This document shows, piece after piece, positions 24,917-34,303 of a stretch of 60,893 bases of DNA; the first letter of the stretch is position 1, and the number at the start of each line of letters is the position of its first letter. The notes beneath the pieces were generated by a model. The model did no database searches and was not told where the DNA came from. It saw only the letters and a list, made by a program, of their open reading frames with translations. The position numbers and the translations under genes were made by a program. This DNA is from an uncultured Pseudanabaenaceae cyanobacterium (GTDB lineage: Bacteria; Cyanobacteriota; Cyanobacteriia; PCC-9006; JAAUQQ01). The stretch spans positions 1 through 60,893 of the forward strand of contig CALIJJ010000176.1 in NCBI GenBank assembly GCA_938017515.1, written 5' to 3'.

Positions 24917-26182
24917 CTAGGATGCGGTTTTGGTCACACACTTGAACATGCGCAGGGTCGCCGCCGTCGCGTAGTTGCGCTTGGCAAACTCATTCGGGAA
25001 GAACGAATTGCCCGTCTCATTCAGGGGAGAGGCAACGCCACAGTAAGCAGACAGCTGCGTGACAACCTGCTCGGACCAGTGCCCACCCATGTCTGCAAAC
25101 TGGCGAATCGGCTGATTCTCCTGAAGTTGTGCATCCTCACCCAGACGAGTTTTGGCATACTCCGCTGCCCGTCGGGTAATGGCAATCAGCTCGGCACGGG
25201 TGACATTGTTGGTGGGACGGAAGCTGAAGGTTCCATTGCTCTCTTTGTAGCCTGAGATAATGTTGCGATCGCGCGCAAAGGCAATCTTGGCCGCGCTCCA
25301 GCGGTTGCGATCCACATCGGGATAGGGGTTCCCTTGGGCAGTACCAATGACTTCGGGACTGTCCGTCACACGCTGTAACGCTTCCACAACGATGGAAACG
25401 AGCTGTTCACGGGTCAGAGATGCACTCGGACGGAACGTATTGTCCTTAAAACCGCTGACAAACCCAAGACCCACCGCAGCTTCAATGTCACTGCGATAGA
25501 GGTCGGCGGAAATATCGAGAAAATTCGTTTGGCTGACAGGAGGTGGGGTAGGCGTCGTCGGCGGCGTTGGATTGGTGGGTCCTGGCGGGGGAGTTTGCCC
25601 AGCCGTAGACTGCCCCGTCAGACTGGAAAGGGTTTGGTCATTAGTGAGATAAACATGCCCCAGGGCTTTGCCATCGAAGGTACGCCGGGTAAAGCGCCAG
25701 CCTGGATTGAGCACCAGCTTGGCAAAACCAGTCGTTTCGCCAAAGGCACGGCCAATTTCCAAAGAGGGATTGCTGCGGCTTTGGGGACGCCCGATGAGCA
25801 CCATGTCACCGCCTTGGCGGACGATGGCCAGGCTGTACTTGAGGCCAAGATCCTCGTCATTGACACGAATCGAATAGCCATTGGCATCGGTAGCGCGACC
25901 ACAGATCCCTGAGAAATTGAAGGTGAGCAACAGGGGGTCAATGATCGTTGGGTTACTGCCGGACTCGCCCCAGCAGGCCCGAGTATTGGACTTTTGTTCG
26001 ATTAGGAGGAGCTGATGGCGGGCACCGTTGCCGATGGGAGAAGCCACAGCGACGAAGCCAGATTGGTCGATCTCAGTTTTGCCAAATAGGCTCTGGGCGT
26101 TGGATGGGGCGCTGAGGAGTGGCGTCATCCCCAAAACAACAGCCGTTGCAGCAGCAGGGAACACCCGGCGGAGAATCTTCAT
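24917..26182 (-). CDS. Envelope protein: DUF3747 plus S-layer homology domains
   Basis: 421 residues from an ATG at 26182. A signal peptide is clear (MKILRR, hydrophobic stretch, cleavage near SNAQS about residue 30). Residues 32-190 match the cyanobacterial DUF3747 domain (QSGFVAVASPIG, LLLIEQ, CWGE). A Pro/Thr linker (about 195-220) leads to two SLH units: FLDISADLYRSDIEAAVGLG with FVSGFKDNTFRPSASLTREQ, then the second with YPDVDRNRWSAAKIAFARDR. SLH domains hold proteins to the cell wall and are also found on cyanobacterial porins. There is no barrel here, so it is probably a periplasmic or wall-bound protein. Confidence 0.92.
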   Translation of the reverse strand: MKILRRVFPAAATAVVLGMTPLLSAPSNAQSLFGKTEIDQSGFVAVASPIGNGARHQLLLIEQKSNTRACWGESGSNPTIIDPLLLTFNFSGICGRATDANGYSIRVNDEDLGLKYSLAIVRQGGDMVLIGRPQSRSNPSLEIGRAFGETTGFAKLVLNPGWRFTRRTFDGKALGHVYLTNDQTLSSLTGQSTAGQTPPPGPTNPTPPTTPTPPPVSQTNFLDISADLYRSDIEAAVGLGFVSGFKDNTFRPSASLTREQLVSIVVEALQRVTDSPEVIGTAQGNPYPDVDRNRWSAAKIAFARDRNIISGYKESNGTFSFRPTNNVTRAELIAITRRAAEYAKTRLGEDAQLQENQPIRQFADMGGHWSEQVVTQLSAYCGVASPLNETGNSFFPNEFAKRNYATAATLRMFKCVTKTAS

Positions 26183-26470
26183 GATCAGTCCTTTTCGAAT
26201 TCAAAAAAACTCTATATCAATTTGCAGCGCTTCTCAGGACACATCTATCCCACGCAATCAATTGATAATGATTTAGTCGTTCTGTTGTATAGGGACGCAG
26301 GTTCGATACACCAGGTGCCCTGGCCCCCTGGCATAGGTCTGTGAAGGCTCGGGGGGAAGCGACCCATGGGAGTCCGGTCAGGAAAGGGTTTTGCCTGAAG
26401 GATTTGCCTCAGGCCGATCATTGACCCCCTAAACCTGCCCGTACAGCTCTTTCATTGTCTAGGGACCGCC

Positions 26471-27940
26471 CTAACGGCGGGCAAAACGGGTGGCAAAATT
26501 TTGCGATCGCGTCGGTGACAGTGCCCGCGCTTTCAAAATTGCCGCGACTAAAAATGCATAGGACAACACCCCCACCACGGTCAGCAGGACCGCACTGTAA
26601 CTGCCCATCACATTCCAGAGAGCATGGAGCAGCGATGCCGTGCCATAGCCCACGAGTAAAATGCGCCAACGATGCTGGGGCACCATCACACTCAAACCAA
26701 TGAAATAGCCCAGGTAACCGCTATAGGCCATGTGGCCCGCAATTGACCCCAACAGTCGAGGAATCAAAAGCTGTAGCCCCGCCAGTTGTGCCTCGCTGGC
26801 ACCCAGGTCGAGAGCGTTGACCTGGGTGACGTTGGGAACGTATTGGCCCAGGGTTTCCAGCAGTGTAAAGCCCACCGCAGAGGCCGCTCCCAGCAAGATG
26901 CCGTCCAGGGGTTCCCTCACGCCGAGTTCATCTTGGCGGGAGGGAGTGGCAAAATAGCCCAACAGCATGATGCCGAGCACAGGTAGGGCCTTGAGCAACT
27001 CTTCCATCAGCCCTGCCCCCAGCAACATGCGGGTGAATAAGGTCGGAAGCGGAAGTTGGTCATTGGGGCCAGGAATTTGGCCGGGCAGCACGTCCCGGAA
27101 AAACCACGTGAACAGTGGCAAGACAGGAGACGTCAGCAAGAGCAGCGTAAACGCGCCTGTCCCCACCAGCAGCCACCAAGGCTTGTGCTTGCCGCAGAGC
27201 TGATAGACGAAGTAGTAACCGGCAGTCCCCAGATAGCCTGCCAGTAGAGGGTTGAAGCGGCTGGGCTCACCCACCGTCAAAAACAGAGAGACCACTACCA
27301 GTACGGTGATGGCACCGGGAATGAGATAGGCCTTGTGGGCGAGATCTTTGCCCGTGGACAGAATGGGAAATAGCTGAGTCAGGGTGACATCTGCCGGGGG
27401 ATTGTGCTGCCCCTGGGAATTTCTGGGCGGATGGCTCGGCGGCACGGCCTGGGACGTCGATGGGACGGAAGCGTAGGCTAAGCCCGTATCCGTAGCATCT
27501 TGATACTCGAACGAAAAAATGGGGCCAGACTGACCGAGCTGAATGCGATCGCCCAAATTCAACGGCTGGCATCCCCACAGGCGCTCCCCATTGAGATAGG
27601 TGCCATTGACACTGTCGAGGTCACAAATTTCCCAGCGCATCTGACGTGGATCGGAGGGCGGTCCCGCGTTTGGGGCACCTCCGATCGCCGTGATCTGCAC
27701 AGGCCGCACAACCGCATGGTGGCGGGAGACCGAGCGGTGCTGGTGGGCCTCCACCACAATGGGACAGCGCGGGTCGCGGCCAATGTGAACCTCTTCGGTT
27801 AAGGAGAGGAGATGCCAGCGATCGTAGTCGTCAGTGATGGCCGCATCGCGACCGTTGGAGGCGTTGCTACCATTGGGGACATCGCTACGCCCCGTTGCAT
27901 GCTGGCGTAGAAAGGCTTGGGGGGGCGTGGGACCCAGCAT
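26471..27940 (-). CDS. FHA-domain and PrsW-type intramembrane protease fusion
   Basis: 489 residues from an ATG at 27940. Residues 40-155 are an FHA phospho-threonine reader: VHIGRDPRCP, SVSRHHAVV, and DLDSVNGTYLNGERLWG. The rest has about eight membrane helices of the PrsW glutamic-protease family: MEELLKALP (the EExxK motif), GFTLLETLGQYV, AGHMAYSGYLGYF and SLLHALWNVMG carry the expected Glu and His residues. PrsW in Bacillus cuts an anti-sigma factor. Here the reader domain suggests cleavage steered by protein phosphorylation (inference). A 66-residue membrane protein starts the unit, 2 bp upstream. Confidence 0.92.
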   Translation of the reverse strand: MLGPTPPQAFLRQHATGRSDVPNGSNASNGRDAAITDDYDRWHLLSLTEEVHIGRDPRCPIVVEAHQHRSVSRHHAVVRPVQITAIGGAPNAGPPSDPRQMRWEICDLDSVNGTYLNGERLWGCQPLNLGDRIQLGQSGPIFSFEYQDATDTGLAYASVPSTSQAVPPSHPPRNSQGQHNPPADVTLTQLFPILSTGKDLAHKAYLIPGAITVLVVVSLFLTVGEPSRFNPLLAGYLGTAGYYFVYQLCGKHKPWWLLVGTGAFTLLLLTSPVLPLFTWFFRDVLPGQIPGPNDQLPLPTLFTRMLLGAGLMEELLKALPVLGIMLLGYFATPSRQDELGVREPLDGILLGAASAVGFTLLETLGQYVPNVTQVNALDLGASEAQLAGLQLLIPRLLGSIAGHMAYSGYLGYFIGLSVMVPQHRWRILLVGYGTASLLHALWNVMGSYSAVLLTVVGVLSYAFLVAAILKARALSPTRSQNFATRFARR

Positions 27941-27942
27941 GG

Positions 27943-28143
27943 CTACATCGCTTCACGGGCGGCGCGCACGGCCAGGACAAAGCACAAAATGCTAGAGGGG
28001 ATGCTGAGGGCCAGGATGGCTCCGGTGGGGCCGCTACCTAACTGCGGTGCTCCGGAAGATAATTCGAAGACACAGCCCGTGGCCGCGATGGCCAGAATGC
28101 AGCAAAGACCGAGAAACAGAGAACTTTTGGGCGTTGCAACCAT
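27943..28143 (-). CDS. Small two-helix membrane protein
   Basis: 66 residues from an ATG at 28143. Two membrane helices are plain: residues 8-27 (LFLGLCCILAIAATGCVFEL) and about 40-60 (ILALSIPSSILCFVLAV). The first stretch could be read as a lipoprotein signal because of the Cys in AATGC, but the second helix makes a membrane hairpin more likely. It ends 2 bp before the FHA-PrsW gene and is surely co-transcribed. Similar small proteins occur widely in cyanobacteria as conserved hypotheticals. A partner or substrate role for PrsW is inference. Confidence 0.8.
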   Translation of the reverse strand: MVATPKSSLFLGLCCILAIAATGCVFELSSGAPQLGSGPTGAILALSIPSSILCFVLAVRAAREAM

Positions 28144-28246
28144 GAATCCTTTCTCGACCTATGAAAATCAAAATTCAATAGCAGCCTATCATCTCCACCG
28201 ATGGGCGTGAACGGGTATTCAAGCACCGATACAGACGAGGGAATGG

Positions 28247-28822
28247 CTAAACGATAGAGCGCACGGCTTTCTGCTCAAAGCCTTGTTTTTGCAGTTCCTG
28301 GGTGAGGGCAACTTTGTTCTCAACGCGATCGACAAACAGAACACCGTTGAGATGGTCCATTTCGTGCAGAATCACGCGAGCGAGAAGCTCCGTAGCCTTG
28401 AGGCGTTGGGGGCGGCCATTCTCGTCCTTATAGGCAACTTCCACGGCGGTGGGGCGCTTCACATCAAGGAAGACACCGGGGATGCTCAGACAGCCCTCTT
28501 GATCCACTTCGATGTCCTTGTTCGTGCTTTTGATCTGTGGGTTGATCATCACGAGGGGCGGTGCATCGGCGTCTTCAAAATTAATATCGATGACCAAGAG
28601 CTGCTTATTGATGCCAACTTGGGGCGCCGCCAATCCGATGCCATCCTCGCTGTACATGGTCTTGAGCATGTCGCGAATCAAGTCGCGTAGCTTGTCATCC
28701 ACTTTCGAGATTCGTTTCGCCGGTTGCCGCAGCACGCGATCGCCCAAATGGTGCACATCCAAGGGTGGATTCTTGAGCTTTTTCTTCTCAACTAGGATTG
28801 GCGAAGCACTGGTTGCGGCCAT
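28247..28822 (-). CDS. def: Peptide deformylase
   Basis: 191 residues from an ATG at 28822. All three motifs are intact: GIGLAAPQVG (61-70), EGCLSIPG (109-116, metal ligand Cys111) and HEMDH (153-157, ligands His153 and His157, catalytic Glu154). It removes the formyl group from new proteins in the cytosol. The 20-residue N-terminal extension (VEKKKLKNPPLDVHHLGDRV) is usual in cyanobacterial forms. It is on the same strand as the FHA-PrsW pair but upstream of it by about 100 bp. Confidence 0.97.
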   Translation of the reverse strand: MAATSASPILVEKKKLKNPPLDVHHLGDRVLRQPAKRISKVDDKLRDLIRDMLKTMYSEDGIGLAAPQVGINKQLLVIDINFEDADAPPLVMINPQIKSTNKDIEVDQEGCLSIPGVFLDVKRPTAVEVAYKDENGRPQRLKATELLARVILHEMDHLNGVLFVDRVENKVALTQELQKQGFEQKAVRSIV

Positions 28823-28898
28823 AGGTCTCTCATGGAAAGGAATTGCAGGATTGAGCGGGGTCTCTCAACCATAGGTTCTTCAATCTTAACAAGAGTCG

Positions 28899-30149
28899 TC
28901 AGGGGGTGGCAGTCGCTGTCGGTTCAGCACCCCATCGCCATAGCTCGTTACCCAGGGGCTGAATGGCTTGGCTAGAGCTTGCTCTGATGCTGTCGAGCAG
29001 TGTTGTAGAGGGACGGTAGAGGTAGGAGAACTGGGGTAATGTCGTGGCTTGGGCTGCCCTGGACTGATCGGTAGCGAGATTGAGAATCAGCCACTGGGCA
29101 TCGTCAGGAAGGCTGTGACTGAGGCTGAGCATCGACAGTAAATCGTGATTGCTGTGGGGATCGCTGACAAGGGGAGCGGGATGCTCCCTCAGCTGTTGGG
29201 CAATGACTAAATTTTCATTGGCTGGGCCCTTCAGCCAGCCCGAAAAGTCCATGACTTGATGGATGTTGAGGGCGATCGCCCCCGTAAGCCCCAGCGCCAT
29301 GAGTCCCAGGGCAATATGTCGTATCCCTGCCCGTTCTCCTCCCCTTTGTATATCTGTGGGTGTCTCTGTTGGTGTGTCTGACTGTCGCTCTGGAGCGGTT
29401 ATGACATGCTGAATGCCGAGGGCGATCGCCAGATAAATGGACCATTCCACCAACATCGCGACCACCCCCAAAGCACTGAGGGGATTGAGCTGAAGCAGCC
29501 AAGCAAGCAGGGCCAGACTGAAGCCATAGCCGAAGTAGGCCATCCAGCTTTTTCGCTGTATGCCCCGGAAAAGAAGGGGTTGGGCTGCAAGCAGGAGCGC
29601 AAAGGCAATCGCGGTGGGCTGGGCTTCCTGGGCAAAGGCCAGATGCAAAGGTGAGACTGCCAGGAAAGCCAGGGTCAAAGGCAGGATGAGGGGGCTGCCC
29701 ATGCCTTTTGTGCTGTGAGTACTTATGGGGAACAGCGATCGCACCAAGCTCCCAGCAGCGGGAAGAACCAGCAGACTGAGGAGCCCTGCAATAATCCGCC
29801 AAACCGTGACCGAGCGACTTGGTAGCCCTTCGCCCACGGTCCCCAGAATCTGAATCGTCTGGAATGGCTTGAAGTCACGGTTTAGAACGAAGGCTTTGGG
29901 GCGATGACTTGCCAATGAACCATCCGAGAGAACCCGGCGTAAGTCAGAAAACTGCTGGCCTGAAAGGTGCAGGACTGTCCTCGCTTCAGCGAAAGAGACA
30001 GCCTTATGCTTGGGCGCAATATTCACAAAACGCAGGGAAATCCCCGCGAGAAGCATCACAATCAAAAGCCAACGCAGCCATCGAGAGAGCAATGGTGAAG
30101 CGCTTTCCACGCCCGGTTTTGGTGATGTATGTGGTGCGGCGTTCGCCAT
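28899..30149 (-). CDS. GT-C type membrane glycosyltransferase-like protein
   Basis: 416 residues from the ATG at 30149, which has GAGG 7 bases upstream; a start 24 bases earlier is less likely. About ten membrane helices. The first extracytoplasmic loop has SFAEARTVLHLSG, in the place of the acidic DE motif of GT39/ArnT-type enzymes that use polyprenyl-phosphate sugars. The C-terminal 100 residues form a soluble extracytoplasmic domain. The precise donor and acceptor are unknown. It is the last gene of a long same-strand surface-glycan cluster. Confidence 0.75.
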   Translation of the reverse strand: MANAAPHTSPKPGVESASPLLSRWLRWLLIVMLLAGISLRFVNIAPKHKAVSFAEARTVLHLSGQQFSDLRRVLSDGSLASHRPKAFVLNRDFKPFQTIQILGTVGEGLPSRSVTVWRIIAGLLSLLVLPAAGSLVRSLFPISTHSTKGMGSPLILPLTLAFLAVSPLHLAFAQEAQPTAIAFALLLAAQPLLFRGIQRKSWMAYFGYGFSLALLAWLLQLNPLSALGVVAMLVEWSIYLAIALGIQHVITAPERQSDTPTETPTDIQRGGERAGIRHIALGLMALGLTGAIALNIHQVMDFSGWLKGPANENLVIAQQLREHPAPLVSDPHSNHDLLSMLSLSHSLPDDAQWLILNLATDQSRAAQATTLPQFSYLYRPSTTLLDSIRASSSQAIQPLGNELWRWGAEPTATATP

Positions 30150-30347
30150 GGAGGCACCTCTACTGATGGCCAATACTTTAAACCGACGGATTGAACGAGT
30201 CCAATGGCGCCGCCGGTTTCGCTAACGATTTCATTGTCTACTGGCATTGAAAGATTGAGATAAGCCATGTGGCGGATGTTACAACTGCGGGAAAGAGGAG
30301 ACTTCCCCAAGAAAGCGCTGATGCTGGGATGGCCGAATAGAGAGGGT

Positions 30348-31379
30348 CTAACGATGAACGACCTGACCACGCACCTCAGCTTTTGAGAGGCCGAGCTTGA
30401 GGGCGATCGCCACACCCACCAACGGCGTCAGCACATACATCAGCAGCCGAAGCACCAAGGCATAGGCCACAATGCCATCGCCACTGACCTGAAACAGATC
30501 CAATGCCACGCGCACTGCCGCCTCAAAGGGACCGATGTAGCCCGGCGAGGAGGGTAAAACAATGGCAAAGGCCGCCAAGCTTTGGGTCAACAATGCCCCC
30601 CAAATGCCAGGCGCTTGACCTGCGATTCCGCGAATATCCAAGGCCAGGAGCACTGACCAGTACAGCAGTCCATTGGCTAACCAAATCAGCAGACTAACGG
30701 CGAGAACAGCCAGGAATCGGCGGGGTTGTTGTAGGGCACTGAGACCTTTGAGGATGCCGAAGACCATCGATTTGACGGTTTTTCCGAGGCGAACCAGACC
30801 GACGATCGCGAAGGCTTGGCCCAAACCGTGGGCGATCACCTCCGGAAACCGGGCTGCGATCCAGAAACCCAGACCCGCCACCGCCACCACCGCTCCCATC
30901 ATGCCGAGGGGTAGCACCACCGCATGCTGGGCACAGGCCACCAGCAACAACAAGAACACCACCATGACGTCCAGCAGTCGCTCTGCCAAAATGCTGCCCA
31001 GAGCAACTTTGAACGGTACGTTGGCAAAGCGATTGACCAGGCCAGCCCGCACGACTTCCCCCGCAGACAAGGGCAAAAAGCTATTGCCTGCATACCCCAC
31101 AAAGATGGCCGCAATACGCTGGTGCAGAGGACCGGGATCACAGTCAGCCGCTAAAACCAGACCCCAGCGCCACGCGCGCAAAATGTAGGAAAAGATATAT
31201 GCCACCAGGCCAAAGGCCAGCCAGCCCCAGCGGGCACGGGCGAGGAGTTGGCCCACGGCTTGCCAATGCACATCACGGAAGGACCAGTGCAGCAGAACGA
31301 CGGTGAGGGCCGCCGCGATCGCCCAATACAAAAATCGTCGTGCTGAACTGGATTGGGACGTTGGAGTTAAGCTCGCCAT
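30348..31379 (-). CDS. Flippase-like membrane protein (LPG_synthase_TM / UPF0104 family)
   Basis: 343 residues from an ATG at 31379, overlapping the deacetylase gene by 13 bp. About eight membrane helices, with the family blocks YILRAWRWGLVL, YAGNSFLPLSAGEVVRAGLV, SILAERLLDVMVVFLLLL and LPSSPGYIGPFEAAV. This membrane module occurs alone in many glycan clusters, often beside GT2 enzymes, and is thought to move or help transfer lipid-linked sugars. No lysyl-transferase domain is attached, so it is not a full MprF. Confidence 0.9.
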   Translation of the reverse strand: MASLTPTSQSSSARRFLYWAIAAALTVVLLHWSFRDVHWQAVGQLLARARWGWLAFGLVAYIFSYILRAWRWGLVLAADCDPGPLHQRIAAIFVGYAGNSFLPLSAGEVVRAGLVNRFANVPFKVALGSILAERLLDVMVVFLLLLVACAQHAVVLPLGMMGAVVAVAGLGFWIAARFPEVIAHGLGQAFAIVGLVRLGKTVKSMVFGILKGLSALQQPRRFLAVLAVSLLIWLANGLLYWSVLLALDIRGIAGQAPGIWGALLTQSLAAFAIVLPSSPGYIGPFEAAVRVALDLFQVSGDGIVAYALVLRLLMYVLTPLVGVAIALKLGLSKAEVRGQVVHR

Positions 31380-32479
31380 GCCAGTGCCTCCTCGTTGTAA
31401 CGCTGGCGCGGTTCGTGACGGGGCAGTTTGGTGCCTCGGATGTAGTAGACGTGCTCGCCCATGGGTAGGACTTCAAACTGCGATCGCAGCATATCCAGCG
31501 CCTTGCCCAAGGTCTGGAGCTTTTTCTCACTGGTGAGGCTCATGCCGGGGAAAAAGGCCAGTTCTGGAACATCCTCTTTGCCCATGAAGTCCAACGGATG
31601 CAGCAGCAACGAGGGCTGGGTCCCTGTGAGGCGGCAGAGCAGTAGGGCGATGCGGAAGTAGAGCAGGGCAATGAAGGGTGAGAAAACGCTCAGATAGAGC
31701 ACGTAGCTGAAGTGGATCGGCACCTTGAAAATGGGCATCGTGGTCACCGGCATTTCGACAAGATCTTGAGGCAGATCGGGGGAGCGATGGCTGTCTTGAG
31801 CGTTGTACCGGTCTTGGGAATCGTGCCGGTCTTGGGAGCCATCCTGAATATTCCAGCGGTAGGGCTTCAGCGGCTGAAAGCCATCTTTGAAACCACCGAA
31901 CAGCGCCTTGCGCTTACGTCGTTCCTCGGGGGTGAGGTTTTTCGCGGTCATGAAGTAGTAGGCACGGGCCAACGGTCCCAGGTAAGTCGGGAACGTTGAA
32001 GCATCGTAGTGATAGCCTCGGCGGGCCAGGACCTTGAGCACGTTCTTGGAGAAGCTGAAACCGGGGCCTCGGAACCCTCGCGGGCGTTTGCCAGTGACCT
32101 GCTCGATATGACGTTCGGCTTCGGCAATCTCGGTTTCGATTTCGCTTTCGCTGTACAGGTGTAGCCAGGATTCGTGGTGGAAGGAGTGGTTGCCGACTTC
32201 GTGGTTCGAGTTTCCGATCGCAGCCAGCGCCTGGTGGTTCTTTTCCAGGGCGGCGTCTTTGCCGACGATGAAATAGGTGATGCGTAGGTTGCGATCGCGC
32301 AGGAACTTGAGCGATCGCGGCACCACCACATCCAAGTAGGAGGGAAATGCCTCCCAACCCTTATCCCCATGGATTTTCATATAGGACCACTGGTTGTCGA
32401 GGTCGAGGGAGAGACTCGCCAGGGGCCAATTTTTATACTGCTTGGGGTGATTTTGGGCCGAACGATTGGGGTGAGTCAT
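31367..32479 (-). CDS. Polysaccharide deacetylase family protein (CE4-like)
   Basis: 370 residues from the ATG at 32479; a TTG 12 bases earlier is possible. The NodB-like fold is visible: SLDLDNQWS (catalytic and ligand Asp), HEVGNHSFHHE (metal His pair), GFRGPGFSF and YHYDASTFP. It should remove N-acetyl groups from a surface glycan or peptidoglycan. A Gln/Asp/His-rich stretch in the middle (SQDRHDSQDRYNAQDSHR) comes from an 18-bp in-frame triplication at 31792-31845. C-terminal membrane-like stretch at about 255-285 (VLYLSVFSPFIALLYFRIAL). It overlaps the flippase-like gene by 13 bp. Confidence 0.9.
   Translation of the reverse strand: MTHPNRSAQNHPKQYKNWPLASLSLDLDNQWSYMKIHGDKGWEAFPSYLDVVVPRSLKFLRDRNLRITYFIVGKDAALEKNHQALAAIGNSNHEVGNHSFHHESWLHLYSESEIETEIAEAERHIEQVTGKRPRGFRGPGFSFSKNVLKVLARRGYHYDASTFPTYLGPLARAYYFMTAKNLTPEERRKRKALFGGFKDGFQPLKPYRWNIQDGSQDRHDSQDRYNAQDSHRSPDLPQDLVEMPVTTMPIFKVPIHFSYVLYLSVFSPFIALLYFRIALLLCRLTGTQPSLLLHPLDFMGKEDVPELAFFPGMSLTSEKKLQTLGKALDMLRSQFEVLPMGEHVYYIRGTKLPRHEPRQRYNEEALAWRA
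31792..31845. repeat. 18-bp in-frame tandem triplication in the deacetylase gene
   Basis: Three adjacent units related to GGTCTTGGGAATCGTGCC (31792-31809, 31810-31827, 31828-31845), coding for QDxxxx repeats on the minus strand. Confidence 0.85.
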
Positions 32480-32549
32480 GGTGAAAATCAACAGGAGAAG
32501 GGGATGGAAAGGAAGGAGATAAATCAGGGAGAGGATGGAAAAACTGGCG

Positions 32550-34274
32550 TTAGGACGACGGGGACGACGGCTGGATTTGGTACCAGGTGCCGAAGCTGCT
32601 GTGACGCAGTGTCTCGTAGCGCGATTCGATCAGAGCGAGGGTTTCGGGCGATCGCGCACGCATGATGTCCTGCTCAATCTCATCAATAAAAATGTACGGA
32701 GGCTGTCGTTCAGCGAGTTCTTGGCGCACCCGCTGCCACTGCTCCGGCAGCAAAAACTTGATGGCCCAGCCATGGAGGGTTGTCGCCTGTCCCCGACCCG
32801 AGAGGTAATAAAACTTCGGGTCGCCTGCCACGTAAATTTCGCCGGGGAGGGCATCGGGGGCTCGCAAAAAGGCCACTTCCTGTTCAATGTCTGCATAGGG
32901 GCGGGACATCTTGGGGGGCGGTGCAGGTTGGGAGAGATGGGCGATCGCCAAGGTATTTTGCACACCGGCCCAAACTTTGTGACGCGCCATCCGTAACGGT
33001 GTCGAAAAGAGGAGCACCAAGGCCAGTGCGACCGGAATCCATCGCCGCCGCCGGGAGCGGGCCTGGGGATTGGGATGGAGCCCGAGCCAATGCCGCCAAG
33101 CACCGAGCATCAGACGCAAGCCCTCCAGCGACAGCAGACCGAGCGGCACAAAAAACAGCATGTAGTAGTACTGCCACCAGCCCTGTTTTTGCAGCAGAAT
33201 CACGCCAAATCCCGTCAGCACCCACAGCACCAAATTGATGCCCAGGAGGTCCCGCCGCCGCACGAGGGAAACGCCACCGATGCCACCAAGCACCAGCAGC
33301 GGCAGGAACTTGCGAGCAAACCAGCCGAGGCCACTGATCAATTGACTCGTGGGCTGGGCGGGCATTTCCGCCACAATTTTCGATGGGTACACCCAGAAGG
33401 TGTCGTACAGCAGCTCCAACCCTGGAAGACAGGTGCAGAAGTAGGCGAGCATGAGGCCCAGCGGAATCACAAAGCCCAGCAAAGCCCACCCTGCCACGGC
33501 AAAAAACTGGGCAATGGGCCGTCGCCGCTGCCAAGCCGCAACAGCACCGCACAGGAGCCAAATCGGTAGCAGCGTCAGCAGAAAGACCGACTTGAACAGG
33601 ATGACAACCCCGCCCATGAAGCCCGACAGAAAGAACTGCCAACGCTGCGATCGCCCCTTCGCTTCAGCGCCTTGACTCGCCCACCAAACACACAGCAACA
33701 TGGGCATACCAATCAACGACTCCACCTGGGTCAGGTGCCACACCGCTGTGGTGCAGTAGTAGAAGCCGACAGTGAGCAGTGGCGCCCAGGGGGCGAGGGA
33801 GCCAAAGCGCGATCGCAACCCCACCTGTAGAAAGCGCCCAAACCCCAACAGTAAAATCAACTCCAGCAAATGAACGCCAACGGGACTGGCGCCAAACAAC
33901 CGCAGGGCAAGGCCATAGAACCAAAAGATGCCAGGCTGCTTCACATCCCAAAAGTCGCGATAGAGTACTTCCCCCCGCTGCATTTCTAGGGCACCCAGGG
34001 CAAAGAAGGACTGATCGCCGTCGAGGGGATAGGAGAGATGCAACAGACCAAGGCAGGCGATCGCCCCTAGAATCACCAGCTCAAGCCGAAGCTGAAATCG
34101 GGTTTGATTCCGATGCTGGGTACTGCTGTTGATTAGGCTGCCGTTGAGTGAGCTGGTGTTAAGTAAACTGCCGTTGAGTGAGCTGCTGTTAAATGAGCGG
34201 GTGTTATGGATACTGGCGCTAGGGGTACCGACCAACGTCGAGAAGGACGCCAGTGGTTTGGGCGAAGTCGTCAT
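32550..34274 (-). CDS. GT39-like membrane glycosyltransferase
   Basis: 574 residues from the ATG at 34274; a longer frame to 34571 would run through the upstream methyltransferase and is rejected. Residues 15-45 are a Ser/Asn/Leu repeat from a 30-bp DNA duplication (34138-34197). About ten membrane helices follow. The first loop has YPLDGDQSFFALGALEMQRG and LYRDFWDVKQPGIFWFYGLA, the classic pattern of GT39-like (ArnT/PMT-type) enzymes. It would transfer a sugar from a polyprenyl phosphate on the outer face of the membrane. The C-terminus ends PSSPSS from a 9-bp duplication. It lies 28 bp after the methyltransferase. Confidence 0.88.
   Translation of the reverse strand: MTTSPKPLASFSTLVGTPSASIHNTRSFNSSSLNGSLLNTSSLNGSLINSSTQHRNQTRFQLRLELVILGAIACLGLLHLSYPLDGDQSFFALGALEMQRGEVLYRDFWDVKQPGIFWFYGLALRLFGASPVGVHLLELILLLGFGRFLQVGLRSRFGSLAPWAPLLTVGFYYCTTAVWHLTQVESLIGMPMLLCVWWASQGAEAKGRSQRWQFFLSGFMGGVVILFKSVFLLTLLPIWLLCGAVAAWQRRRPIAQFFAVAGWALLGFVIPLGLMLAYFCTCLPGLELLYDTFWVYPSKIVAEMPAQPTSQLISGLGWFARKFLPLLVLGGIGGVSLVRRRDLLGINLVLWVLTGFGVILLQKQGWWQYYYMLFFVPLGLLSLEGLRLMLGAWRHWLGLHPNPQARSRRRRWIPVALALVLLFSTPLRMARHKVWAGVQNTLAIAHLSQPAPPPKMSRPYADIEQEVAFLRAPDALPGEIYVAGDPKFYYLSGRGQATTLHGWAIKFLLPEQWQRVRQELAERQPPYIFIDEIEQDIMRARSPETLALIESRYETLRHSSFGTWYQIQPSSPSS
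34138..34197. repeat. 30-bp in-frame tandem duplication in the GT39-like gene
   Basis: Two 30-bp units (34138-34167, 34168-34197) both begin CTGCCGTTGAGTGAGCTG and differ at a few bases. Each half-unit resembles the other, so an older 15-bp duplication is likely. Confidence 0.9.
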
Positions 34275-34283
34275 GGTTTTGGA

Positions 34284-34303
34284 CCGGGATGATCCGGGAT
34301 AAT
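34284..34303. repeat. 10-bp tandem duplication at the methyltransferase stop
   Basis: CCGGGATGAT and CCGGGATAAT are adjacent, and the last base is part of the methyltransferase TGA. They fill most of the gap before the next gene. Confidence 0.85.

Noticed and set aside
26280..26330. GGTTCGATAC, similar to a tRNA T-loop
   Set aside because: No matching acceptor, D-arm or anticodon stem can be built around it.
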